A stretch of DNA of 64,000 nt. Source: Polyangium sp. 15x6. GTDB taxonomy: Bacteria; Myxococcota_A; Polyangia; Polyangiales; Polyangiaceae. Position numbers and translations under genes: made by a program. Numbering within the stretch: the stretch's first letter is position 1; each line of letters opens with the position of its first letter. Positions 36,365 through 45,182 of the stretch are shown piece after piece. The stretch covers positions 62,001 through 126,000 of the forward strand of contig NZ_JASBQE010000001.1 in NCBI RefSeq assembly GCF_029960785.1. Reading direction: 5' to 3'. A model generated the notes under the pieces. That model ran no database searches and had not been told where the DNA came from. It saw only the letters and a list, made by a program, of their open reading frames with translations.

Positions 36365-38452
36365 TCAGGGCTTCGGGACGAACAGGAATTGGCCGCTCTT
36401 CGGCAAGTTCGCGTCGAAGCGGAAGAGGGTCGGCGTCTGCTTGGCTTCTTTTTTGTCCTCGACCGAGCGGGGCACGCGCTCCTTGACGAACTTCGCGAGC
36501 TCCTCGTCGGTCACCACGTGATCCTGGTTCGCGTCGGCCGCCGCCGTGCCCGCGGCCGAGACGGCGAGCCCTTCCAGGACGAATGCCGTCATCGCCGAAT
36601 GCCCGCCCCAGGCCCACGCCCGCTCGTCCGGGTCGTCCTCCCACGCCCGCTGGCCCTTGCTGCCCGCCGTCAGGACGACCTCCGCGCGCTCTTTCCACAA
36701 AGAACCGAGGTGCGTCTCGAGCTCGTCGTCGCCCTTCGCGCCCACGGCCCAGCCGCTATAGCAGCAATCGAGCAGGAGCATCACGTGCTTCGAGGGCACG
36801 CCTTTGCGGATGTCGCTCACGAGGTCCTGCATGTCCCAGCCTTTGTGCGAGCTCGGCAGGGTCGCGAGCTTGCCGAAGAACTCCGCCGGCTGCAGGACGC
36901 CGTAATCCTGGCGCGCGCCTTTGATGTAACCGCCGTGGCCCGAGTAATAAAAGAGGAACGAGCTGTCCTCCTTGTCGCCGAACCGCGCGCGGAATTTTTC
37001 GACCGCGAGCTTGAGGCCCTCGGCCGTGGGAACGCCGTCCGTCTTGTCGCCCGGCGCGGGCTGGTCGACGAGGTAAAGGATGTTTTCGCGCTTGTAGCCG
37101 TATTTCGTGATGAGGAGATCCCGCATCGCGCGCGCGTCGCGGCAGGGCGAATGCAGCGCATGCTCGCCCTCGTAGCCGCATACGCCCGCGACGAGCGCGT
37201 ACGGCTCGATCGAGCGTGGTCCGTCGTTCTTCGCGATGAGGCTGATCACCTCCGCCGCGGGCAGCGGATCTCCCTTGCTGCCCCGCGGACGGCCTTCCTT
37301 CGCGGGGACGTTCGCCTCGGTCGTCTCGTCGTTCGAATTCGGCGCGGGCCGCGCGTCCGCGATCGCCGCAGGTTTGTCCTGGTTATGTAGGACCCACCCG
37401 ACCCCGAACGCCCCGGCGAGCGCGGCGGCCGCGAGCGCACCCGCCGCGACGAGCCGCCCGCGTCCGCTGCCCTTTCGAATGGGCCGGAGCCGCATTTCCT
37501 TTTCGAGGCACTCGACGACCTCCTCGAACGCGAGCGCCGTCCCCTCGCGCGGCGCCGCGGCGAGCGTGCCGCCGTGATCCTTGCCGTCGTACCACGGCGC
37601 CGCCTCTTTTCCTTGCGCCGCCCGCGCCTTGTTTTCCCGCTCCCCGAGCGCCTTCGCCAAAAGCCCGACCTTCGCGCGGCTCGCGGGATCGGCGCTCAAG
37701 ACGATCATCTTCTTGTCCTGCTCGACGAGCAGGAGCGGATATCCACGACCGCCCGGCGCGCGGGCGTCCGTTCGGGCCCACAGCTTGAATTGTGTCGCGA
37801 TCGGCCGCTGAATGCAGAGCAGCGGGAGCGTCCGCGCGACGCCGCCGCTCATGGCGCCAGGCAATTCGGCGAGGAAGCCGAGGCTCCGCCCGAGGTCCTC
37901 TTCGTAGAGCTTGTGGTCCTGCGCGAGCAGCGCGACGAACCGTTCGAGGCGCGCCTCGCCCGCGACGAGGTCGTCGTCGTAGAGGCGCGCGCCCGCGGCG
38001 AGCTTTTTCCCGACGATCGCGCAAAACGCGAGCGCGTCGTCGAGAAAGGCCTCCCGCCGCGGCGGGTCTTCGAGCAAATGGTGCTGCGCGAGCGCGAGGT
38101 AGACCGCCTGCACGGCGTGCTCGGGCTCCACGCGGTCGGGCCAGAGCCCCTGCCGCACGTCGCCCGCATACCGGCACATCGCTTCCCATGCGGCCGGGAG
38201 CGGTTCGCCGCGTCGCTTGCACGTGAGCAGATAGAGCGCCCACGCTTCATCCAGGTGCGGAAAGGAGCGAATGGCAATCGTGGCGTTTTCGAGCGCGGCC
38301 CCCTCGATCGCGAAAGGGGCCTCGCCGCGAAAGACGAGCAGCGAGAGCGAATCGTGTCCCGGCGCGGCCTTTCGATCGAGCCAGAGCGTCGCGCCCTCGG
38401 GGCGAACACCGTCCGCGGCCCATACGAGCGAGAGTCCTGCGAGAGGGCTCAT
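36365..38452 (-). CDS. Membrane-anchored caspase-like (C14) protein
   Basis: This is a 695-residue protein. Residues about 1-310 form a domain I do not recognise (LWLDRKAAPGHDSLSLLVF, LFLVEQD-type strands). A single transmembrane helix follows (about 335-352, AAGALAAAALAGAFGVGWVL) after a basic RKGSGRGR stretch. The C-terminal caspase fold has the dyad H506 (YYSGHGG) and C564 (LLLDCCYSG). A helical end carries an EF-hand-like loop (DANQDHVVTDEEL), which suggests calcium control as in metacaspases. The positive-inside rule places the caspase outside the cytoplasm. It follows the trypsin-like lipoprotein gene by 22 bp. Confidence 0.88.
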   Translation of the reverse strand: MSPLAGLSLVWAADGVRPEGATLWLDRKAAPGHDSLSLLVFRGEAPFAIEGAALENATIAIRSFPHLDEAWALYLLTCKRRGEPLPAAWEAMCRYAGDVRQGLWPDRVEPEHAVQAVYLALAQHHLLEDPPRREAFLDDALAFCAIVGKKLAAGARLYDDDLVAGEARLERFVALLAQDHKLYEEDLGRSLGFLAELPGAMSGGVARTLPLLCIQRPIATQFKLWARTDARAPGGRGYPLLLVEQDKKMIVLSADPASRAKVGLLAKALGERENKARAAQGKEAAPWYDGKDHGGTLAAAPREGTALAFEEVVECLEKEMRLRPIRKGSGRGRLVAAGALAAAALAGAFGVGWVLHNQDKPAAIADARPAPNSNDETTEANVPAKEGRPRGSKGDPLPAAEVISLIAKNDGPRSIEPYALVAGVCGYEGEHALHSPCRDARAMRDLLITKYGYKRENILYLVDQPAPGDKTDGVPTAEGLKLAVEKFRARFGDKEDSSFLFYYSGHGGYIKGARQDYGVLQPAEFFGKLATLPSSHKGWDMQDLVSDIRKGVPSKHVMLLLDCCYSGWAVGAKGDDELETHLGSLWKERAEVVLTAGSKGQRAWEDDPDERAWAWGGHSAMTAFVLEGLAVSAAGTAAADANQDHVVTDEELAKFVKERVPRSVEDKKEAKQTPTLFRFDANLPKSGQFLFVPKP

Positions 38453-38474
38453 GGGAAAACTCCTCGAAAGATGA

Positions 38475-40985
38475 TTATTCGAGCGATCGGGCCTGGAAGA
38501 GCTCGCCGGCGACCTTCTTGAACTGCGCCTGGGTCGGCTTCTTGGTGAAGACCGAAGGACGGACCATCTTGCCGCCCGCGAGCGAGGGATCCATCGTCAC
38601 CGCGCCATTCGCGTCGATGCGATACGCGCGCTCGGCCAGACCCGACGAGGGCGCCCCGGTGAAGAGGACGAGGTCGAAGCGGCCGTCCTGGTCCGTGTCG
38701 TAATAGGTCCACTCGGCGCCGTCGCGGTGCAGGAACGCGAACTCGGGCTTGAATTTGCCGCCCGTGATCACCTCCTGCGCCGAGAGTTTGCCCGGGGCGG
38801 GGCTGTCCTTGTTCACGTCGACGACGAGCGAGGTCGACGTCATGCCCGCCGAGACGATGACCGCCTTGTCCCAGCCCGTCTTGGGGCCGAACGCCGTGCT
38901 CCATCGCGAGGTGTCGCCGAAGCTGAAATAAATGCCGCCGTGCCGCAGCGGATCCGGGAACGAGTCGAGCCCGTCGTCGGCGATCGCCGAGGTCGCCGAG
39001 GGAATGGCCCGCACGGCCACGCGGCCGAGCCTCGCCGCGAGCGTGCCATTCTCGAGGAGGCGCGGGCGCAGCATCTTGCGGCCCACGTGCTCGGGCGCGG
39101 GCTCCTTCCGGCCGTCCTCGCCGAGCCGATACGCTTCGAGCGCGACGCCCGTGCCGACGCGGCTCGTGTACGTGAGGAAATCGAATTTGCCGTCGTCGTT
39201 TCGATCGTAATAGACCCAGAGCCGCGGGCCCTGCGCGATCATCGTGGCCTCGGCGTCCACCGCCTGCTTCTCGAGGAGCGCCTGCGCTGCGTCGTTCTTG
39301 TGCACCTCGCCGAGCGTGCCCTGATCGACGTCGAACACGAATCCATGGCTGTAGACCGAGCGCGTGACCAGCGTGTCCGTGCGGCCGTCGCCGTCCATGT
39401 CCTCGATCGCGACCTCGCGGCCGCCGCCGAGCAGCGGGCTCGGGAGGTTTTCCGCGAGCTCGCCGCCGCGCGACTCGACCATCGACGCGCCGAGCGTGAT
39501 CGACCCGAGCCGCGCGAGCGCACTCCGCTCCGCGCTCTGCACGACGAGGTCCGGCTGGATCATGGGGCCGCCCGAGCCGAGAGCGTCGTCCTTGCCGAGC
39601 TTGCCGTTCTTGCCGATGCGGTAGCCGTGGGTCACGCGGCCCGAGCCGCGTTCGTCGTGAAGAACCACGTCGTAACGGCCGTCGTCGTCGGTGTCGTACC
39701 AGGCGAAGCTACCGTCACGGGTGGCCAGGAAGATGACCTCCGCGTCGAACCCGCGCTTGCCGTAGAGCGCGCCGACGTCGGGTTTGCCCGCGCCCTCGCC
39801 GATCGTGCTCTGGTCGAGGTCGTAAAACCGCGCCATCGCCGCGCGGCCCTCGGTGCGCAGGACGTCGTAGCGGCCGTCGAGATCCGCGTCCTCGATCGTC
39901 GCCTCCTCGCCGCCGTCGAACCACGGGTCGGGCAGGACGTCCGCAGGCTGGACCGGGATCTCCGAGAGGAACGTGCGGATCTCGGAGACGTGCACGTGGA
40001 AGGTCGCGCGGTTCTCGCTGTTGCCGTAGCCGAAGCTGTTCAGCCCGACGAGCTCGTTTCCCCGATTGACGAGCGGGCCGCCGCTGTCGCCCGGCCAGTT
40101 CGGGCAGGTGGATTGCACGACCATGAGGGGTTTGTCGTGCTCGAGCACCTTCTTGAGGCCCTCGAACATCTCCTGCTTGCGCTTGGGGCAAGCGTCGTCG
40201 CCCGCGGATTCGCTGCCGCTGCACTCGAGCGAGACGAGCTGCGAGAGGTGCGTGGCGAGCTTGCCGACGGCCGCGACCTCGCCGTCCTTGATCGCCCAGA
40301 CGAGGCCCGAGCCGGCGTGGCCGAGGCTCGCGACGGGCTCGCCGGGGGCCGGATCCTTCGCGGCCGGGCGGATGAAGGGCAGGTCCTTGTGGTTGCCTTC
40401 GAGCTTGATGATGGCGAGGTCGCGCATCGGATCGGCCTTGTGCACCCAGGCCGTGATCGGTTTGTTCGTGCGCTCCATGGCGCCCGATTTGTCGAGCGTG
40501 CCGAGCTCGACCGAGACCTTGATGCGGAAGTCCTCGCGCTCGCCGCTGTCGACGACGTGGTTGTTCGTGAGGATCCAGCCCGTGGGGCCGACGATCACGC
40601 CGGTGCCGAGGCCCGTGGGCGTCCGGATGATCACGGTGGCCGGCGCGACCGCGCGATAGTTTTCCCGCACGTCGCCCTTGCCGCCCTCGGGCAACGACGC
40701 GAGAGCGCTCTTCGTGCTGGCCGCGTCGGGGCTCGGCAAGAGCTCGGCGCGGCGCAGGAGGTCGAGCATGCTGCGGCTCGGGACACGCGCGGTGCTCGGT
40801 GCCTGGGCCTTCGTTGCTTCGGCTTTCGTGGCCTTCGCGGCGGGGGCGGCGTCCGCCTTCGCGCTCGCGGGATCGGGCGGAGGGGCCGGCGTGGCGCCGC
40901 CGCACCCCGCGACGAGGGGCCCGAGGATCGCCGCCGCGACGTACCCCGAGGACCCGCCCAACCTGCCGAACCATCGCTTGCCCAT
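38475..40985 (-). CDS. Trypsin-like lipoprotein with calcium-binding repeat region
   Basis: The 836-residue protein has a lipobox VAGC (C28) and an Ala/Lys linker. A chymotrypsin-fold protease domain follows (about 110-350) with H143 (TNNHVVD), D189 (PMRDLAIIKL) and S301 (WPGDSGGPL). The remaining 480 residues hold at least five Asp-rich loops (DADLDGRYDV, DTDDDGRYDV, DMDGDGRTDT, DRNDDGKFDF, DTDQDGRFDL) typical of FG-GAP or thrombospondin-type calcium-binding repeats. The start at 40985 has GGAGGA upstream. It is cotranscribed with the caspase-like gene, which suggests a proteolytic relay in the envelope. Confidence 0.9.
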   Translation of the reverse strand: MGKRWFGRLGGSSGYVAAAILGPLVAGCGGATPAPPPDPASAKADAAPAAKATKAEATKAQAPSTARVPSRSMLDLLRRAELLPSPDAASTKSALASLPEGGKGDVRENYRAVAPATVIIRTPTGLGTGVIVGPTGWILTNNHVVDSGEREDFRIKVSVELGTLDKSGAMERTNKPITAWVHKADPMRDLAIIKLEGNHKDLPFIRPAAKDPAPGEPVASLGHAGSGLVWAIKDGEVAAVGKLATHLSQLVSLECSGSESAGDDACPKRKQEMFEGLKKVLEHDKPLMVVQSTCPNWPGDSGGPLVNRGNELVGLNSFGYGNSENRATFHVHVSEIRTFLSEIPVQPADVLPDPWFDGGEEATIEDADLDGRYDVLRTEGRAAMARFYDLDQSTIGEGAGKPDVGALYGKRGFDAEVIFLATRDGSFAWYDTDDDGRYDVVLHDERGSGRVTHGYRIGKNGKLGKDDALGSGGPMIQPDLVVQSAERSALARLGSITLGASMVESRGGELAENLPSPLLGGGREVAIEDMDGDGRTDTLVTRSVYSHGFVFDVDQGTLGEVHKNDAAQALLEKQAVDAEATMIAQGPRLWVYYDRNDDGKFDFLTYTSRVGTGVALEAYRLGEDGRKEPAPEHVGRKMLRPRLLENGTLAARLGRVAVRAIPSATSAIADDGLDSFPDPLRHGGIYFSFGDTSRWSTAFGPKTGWDKAVIVSAGMTSTSLVVDVNKDSPAPGKLSAQEVITGGKFKPEFAFLHRDGAEWTYYDTDQDGRFDLVLFTGAPSSGLAERAYRIDANGAVTMDPSLAGGKMVRPSVFTKKPTQAQFKKVAGELFQARSLE

Positions 40986-41207
40986 GTTCTCCTCCGAGCG
41001 CGCTGCCGCTCTCGAACTCATACCAAATTCGGGGCGGTTCAGTAACCCCCGGCCGCGAACGATGCTTCGCGCGGCCAGGGTGGACGGCCAGGGTCGCGGG
41101 ATCGTCATGGGGGTGTCACGGAGCGGGGTCGTTCGAGCGCGGCGGCGGGCTTCGAGTCCTTGCATTCAGAGGCGTGCTGCCCGATGCTTGGAGCTCGGAG
41201 GAATAAC

Positions 41208-42533
41208 ATGCGCACGAAACGAACCATCTTCCTTTACGCGTTCGCTGCTTTTTCTCTCGGCGGCGCGGCGACTTCCGTGGGCTGCTCCGGCGGTGAGAAC
41301 TCGACCTCGGCCAACACGGGCGGCAACTCGTCCGGCTCGTCGCAGGGAGGCGGCGGCAATGGGCAGGGTGGTAATGGCGGCGACGGCGGCGGCGACATCA
41401 ACTTCTTCGACGCCGGGCCCGGCGACGGCGGGCTCACCGAGGACAGCGCCTGCGTGAGCCAGAGCTCCGAGGCGACGCTCGTGAAGAAGCCGGTCGACAT
41501 CATCGTGGTCATCGATAACTCCGGCAGCATGTCCGCCGAGATCATCGGCGTTCAGACGAACATCAACCAGAACTTCGCGCAGATCCTCGAGACGAGCGGG
41601 CTCGATTACCGGGTCATTCTCCTCGCGAAGCACGGCAACGCGTCGAGCGCGCAGAGCGTGTGCATCGAGGCGCCGCTCTCGGGGATCCCCGCGGGCGGCT
41701 GCAACCCTCCGCCGTCCCTGCCCGTCAACAACCCGGGGCGCTTCTACCATTACGATCGCGAGATCACGAGCGTGGACTCGTGGTGCCGGCTGATCCAGAC
41801 GTTCACGACCGCCGACGCGAACGGCTTCGCGCCCACGGGCTGGCAGGAGTGGCTGCGGCCGGACTCGTTCAAGACGTTCATCGAGCTCACGGACGACCGC
41901 GTGAGCTGCACGTACAACAACGTGAACTACAACGACGGGAACACGGTGAACGGTGGCATCGCCGCCGCCGAGAAGTTCGACACGGACCTGCTCGCGCTTT
42001 CGCCCCAGAATTTCGGGACGAAGGAGGCGCGCAATTACCGCTGGTACAGCATCGTCGCGATGTCGTACAACGACCCGGCGACGAAGCCCTGGGAGCCGGC
42101 CGATCCGATCACGACCGGCGAGTGCCCGACCGCGGCGAACCCCGGCACCGGCTACCAGGCCCTCAGCGTGCTCACGGGCGGCCTCCGCTTCCCGCTCTGC
42201 GACACGACCTCGTACGACGTGGTGTTCCAGGCGATCGCCGAGGGCGTCGTCGCCGGCGCGCAAGTCTCGTGCGAATTCGGGATCCCCGATCCGCCCATGG
42301 GCACGACGGTCGATCTGAACAGCGTGGTCGTCGATTACACGCCGGGCGACATGTCGCCGAACAAGCAATTCAAGCAGGTCGCGGACGCGGCGGCGTGCAC
42401 GGCGGAGTCGTTCTACATCGACAAGGATGCGAAGAAGATCATCCTCTGCCCGGATACCTGCGGGGTGGTGAAGAACGACGCCGCGGCCAAGGTCGCCGTG
42501 CTCTTCGCCTGCGATCCGGGCGGCGCGAACTGA
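41208..42533 (+). CDS. vWA-domain lipoprotein
   Basis: The 441-residue lipoprotein has a lipobox SVGC, an Asn/Gly/Ser linker and a von Willebrand A domain beginning near residue 95. The metal-ion site is VVIDNSGSMS (DxSxS), with further ligands likely in FIELTDDRVSC. It contains several cysteine pairs, as usual for extracytoplasmic proteins. It is probably an adhesion or protein-binding factor on the outer membrane. GGAGG precedes the ATG at 41208. The next lipoprotein starts four bases after its stop. Confidence 0.88.
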   Translation: MRTKRTIFLYAFAAFSLGGAATSVGCSGGENSTSANTGGNSSGSSQGGGGNGQGGNGGDGGGDINFFDAGPGDGGLTEDSACVSQSSEATLVKKPVDIIVVIDNSGSMSAEIIGVQTNINQNFAQILETSGLDYRVILLAKHGNASSAQSVCIEAPLSGIPAGGCNPPPSLPVNNPGRFYHYDREITSVDSWCRLIQTFTTADANGFAPTGWQEWLRPDSFKTFIELTDDRVSCTYNNVNYNDGNTVNGGIAAAEKFDTDLLALSPQNFGTKEARNYRWYSIVAMSYNDPATKPWEPADPITTGECPTAANPGTGYQALSVLTGGLRFPLCDTTSYDVVFQAIAEGVVAGAQVSCEFGIPDPPMGTTVDLNSVVVDYTPGDMSPNKQFKQVADAAACTAESFYIDKDAKKIILCPDTCGVVKNDAAAKVAVLFACDPGGAN

Positions 42534-42537
42534 GCGG

Positions 42538-43590
42538 ATGAAAAGGCCGATGCTCCATCGAAAGACGGTCGTATTGGCCTCGGTCCTCGCCGGGTTTGTC
42601 CTGGCGTGTGGACCCGAGGCCACCAATACCCCTGGTTCGGGCGGCGCGGGCGGCACCGGCGGCGCGGGCGGGGGCGGCGGCGGAGCGGGCGGCGGCGGGA
42701 CCGCGAAGGATCCATCCGGGCCCAAAGATCCGGGCGACGCTCTGAAAGCAGCGATCCTCGTGGGAAGCTGCATCCCCGACGGCAACGTGGATTACTGGCT
42801 CCGCGATTTTTACACGGAGCGCGGGTCCAGCGACGGGTCGCCCAACATCCGCAACTACACGAAATGCCTCGCGAGCAAGAACAACGGCTGCAAGGCGATC
42901 GAGGAGTGCCTCGGGGTCGAGGTCGATGCCAGCGGCCCCTGCGAGACCACCTGCACGGGGAACGTGCTCAAGACCTGCGACACCAAGCTCGCATTCATCA
43001 TCGATTGCAGCGCGGTCGGCCTGGAGTGCTCCCCGGAGAGGAGGGACTGCATCGACAAGAGCATGCCAGGCGGGCAGTTCTGCGACGACGGTACGTTCGT
43101 GGAGGGCTGCCAGGACGGCGTCCCCCGGATATGCAACGACGAAGTGGAGGCGTACGGCCCCCTCTGCGCCGACCACGGGCTCACGTGCAAGGAGCTGCAA
43201 TCCGGCACCTTCGGGTGCGTCGGGACGGGCGCGACGTGCCAGTCGGAGTCGGGCGGCGCGCTCCGCATCGCCTACCGTACGGGCCTCGCGTGCGACGGGC
43301 CGCAGCTGCGCGCCTGCATCAACGGAGGCGAGCAGGCGGTCGATTGCGGCACGCTCGTGACGGGGTTCACCTGCCAAACGTCGGGCGAGAGGATCTTCTG
43401 CGGGCTCGCGGGCGAGTGCGATCCCTACGACGGGACCGACCCGACCTGCGAGGGAGACTCGCTCGTCGTCTGCAACGCCGGCCGGATCGAGAAGGTCGAC
43501 TGCAAGTCGCTCGGCTTCACCGGCTGCAATGCGGACTGGCGTCGGTGCAGCCCGACCATCTACGACGAGTTCCCCCCGCCCGGGCCCTGA
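42538..43590 (+). CDS. Cys-rich lipoprotein cotranscribed with the vWA lipoprotein
   Basis: The 350-residue lipoprotein has a lipobox FVLAC and a Gly/Thr/Ala-rich linker. The rest carries more than 25 cysteines in short repeats (CETTCTGNVLKTCDTKLAF, IDCSAVGLEC, QFCDDGTFVEGC, PRICNDEVEAYGPLCADHGLTCKE). Such disulfide modules are common in Polyangiales surface proteins. No enzymatic motif is visible. Four bases separate it from the vWA gene, so the two products may work together. Confidence 0.85.
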   Translation: MKRPMLHRKTVVLASVLAGFVLACGPEATNTPGSGGAGGTGGAGGGGGGAGGGGTAKDPSGPKDPGDALKAAILVGSCIPDGNVDYWLRDFYTERGSSDGSPNIRNYTKCLASKNNGCKAIEECLGVEVDASGPCETTCTGNVLKTCDTKLAFIIDCSAVGLECSPERRDCIDKSMPGGQFCDDGTFVEGCQDGVPRICNDEVEAYGPLCADHGLTCKELQSGTFGCVGTGATCQSESGGALRIAYRTGLACDGPQLRACINGGEQAVDCGTLVTGFTCQTSGERIFCGLAGECDPYDGTDPTCEGDSLVVCNAGRIEKVDCKSLGFTGCNADWRRCSPTIYDEFPPPGP

Positions 43591-45111
43591 TCAAAGCCCC
43601 CCGTCCCGCAGCCACTCCCCGAATCGCTCGCCGATCATCAATGCCGTGACGTTCGTGTTCGTACTGACGATCGTCGGCATGATGCTCGCGTCCGCCACGA
43701 CGAGGCCCGAGACGCCACGCACGCGGCCGCGTCCGTCGACGGCCGCCTCGGGATCGCCCTCCGGCCCCATCGGGACGGTGCCGGAAGGGTGATACCCGGA
43801 GCCGGAGCTCCATTCGATCCAGCGCGAGATTTCGGCTCGATCGCGGAGGACGCGGTCGTTCGGCCAGAAAGGGACGACGAGGTCGCGCAAGGGTTTCGTG
43901 CGCGCGACGTGGCCGGCGAGCTCCATGGCCTCGACGGCGCAGGCGCGGTCGTCGGGGTGGGTGACCGTGTCGAGCTCGATGAGCGGTTTGGCGGAAGGAT
44001 CGGCGCTCGTCCAGGTGATGCGGCCGTGGCCGCGGGGTTTGCCGACGCAGCAGGAGATGCCGACGAGCGGCATGTGATTGCCGGGCCAGGCGAAGAACGA
44101 GAACGGCTGGAGCTGCATGTCGCTCGGGAAGGGGCTGCCCTCGGAGGTGTAACGCAGCACCGTTTGAATGAGCGGATGCCGGATGCTGGCGAATCCGTAC
44201 GTCCGCGGGACGAAGAGCGCGAGGGAGCCCGGGTGATCGAAGAGGCGCGCGCCCACGGCCGGAAGGTCGGAGACGACGTCCACGCCGAGCCGTTCGAGCA
44301 AGGCGCGCGGGCCGATCCCCGAACGAATGAGGATCCCCGGCGTGGCAATCGCCCCGGCCGAGAGAATGACCCGGTTCGTCGCGAGGACTTCGATGTTGCC
44401 GTCGGTCTCGACCTCGAGGCCCGTGACCTTGCCATTGTGGAAGAGGACGCGGCGGACGCTGGTTCGCGGCCGGACTTTCAGGTTTTCCCGGCGGCGGACG
44501 TCCTCGCTCAGGTAACAACGCGCGGCGCTCATGCGGACGCCGCCGATCTTGTTCATGGGCTGCGGGCCGACGCCGAACGGATCCGGGTCGTTTTGATCGG
44601 GGCAGGCCGGAAAACCAAGGGCGCGGCAGGCTTCCACGAACGCGACCTGGAACGGCGAGAGCTCCTCGGTCGGGTGGCGACGGATCGGAATGGGGCCGCC
44701 GCGGCCGTGCCAGCGATTCTGGACGTCTTGATCGTCTTCGAGGCGTTTCAGCGCGGGCAGGCACGCGTCGAAGCTCCACTCGGGCAGGCCGAGCGCCGCC
44801 CATTCGTCGTAATCGTAGGGCTGGCCGCGGAGCGCGATGCAGGTGTTCACCGCGGAGGAGCCGCCGACGACCTTGCCGCGCGGGTACATGAAGGGCTTGT
44901 GCCCGGGCATGGGCAGATAGGAAAAACCCCAGTCGTGGGCGGTCATCGAGTTGCGGGTGCCGTCCACGAGATCCGAGGGGAGCTCCCCGCTCGGGGGATA
45001 GTCGGGCCCGGCCTCGACGAGCAGCACCTCGCGATCCGCGCGTTCGGTCGCGCGGGCCGCGATTACCGCGCCGGACGAGCCGGCGCCCACCACGATGGTC
45101 TCCGCTTGCAT
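43591..45111 (-). CDS. GMC-family FAD-dependent oxidoreductase
   Basis: The 506-residue flavoenzyme oxidises an alcohol or sugar, passing electrons to FAD. It has an N-terminal dinucleotide fold (IVVGAGSSGAVIAARATE), the GMC signatures PRGKVVGGSSAVN and SAGAIATPGILIRSGIG, and a C-terminal catalytic region SGSGYHPSGTVPMG (active His) and DASIMPTIVSTNTN. The length matches choline dehydrogenase-like members, and the substrate is unknown. There is no signal peptide. It abuts the convergent lipoprotein gene. Confidence 0.94.
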   Translation of the reverse strand: MQAETIVVGAGSSGAVIAARATERADREVLLVEAGPDYPPSGELPSDLVDGTRNSMTAHDWGFSYLPMPGHKPFMYPRGKVVGGSSAVNTCIALRGQPYDYDEWAALGLPEWSFDACLPALKRLEDDQDVQNRWHGRGGPIPIRRHPTEELSPFQVAFVEACRALGFPACPDQNDPDPFGVGPQPMNKIGGVRMSAARCYLSEDVRRRENLKVRPRTSVRRVLFHNGKVTGLEVETDGNIEVLATNRVILSAGAIATPGILIRSGIGPRALLERLGVDVVSDLPAVGARLFDHPGSLALFVPRTYGFASIRHPLIQTVLRYTSEGSPFPSDMQLQPFSFFAWPGNHMPLVGISCCVGKPRGHGRITWTSADPSAKPLIELDTVTHPDDRACAVEAMELAGHVARTKPLRDLVVPFWPNDRVLRDRAEISRWIEWSSGSGYHPSGTVPMGPEGDPEAAVDGRGRVRGVSGLVVADASIMPTIVSTNTNVTALMIGERFGEWLRDGGL

Positions 45112-45182
45112 GAGCCCGAGCCTACCATTTTTCCGGGAGGGTTCACGTCGTCCCGGACGCTCGGGCTCCGTGGCAAACGGTT

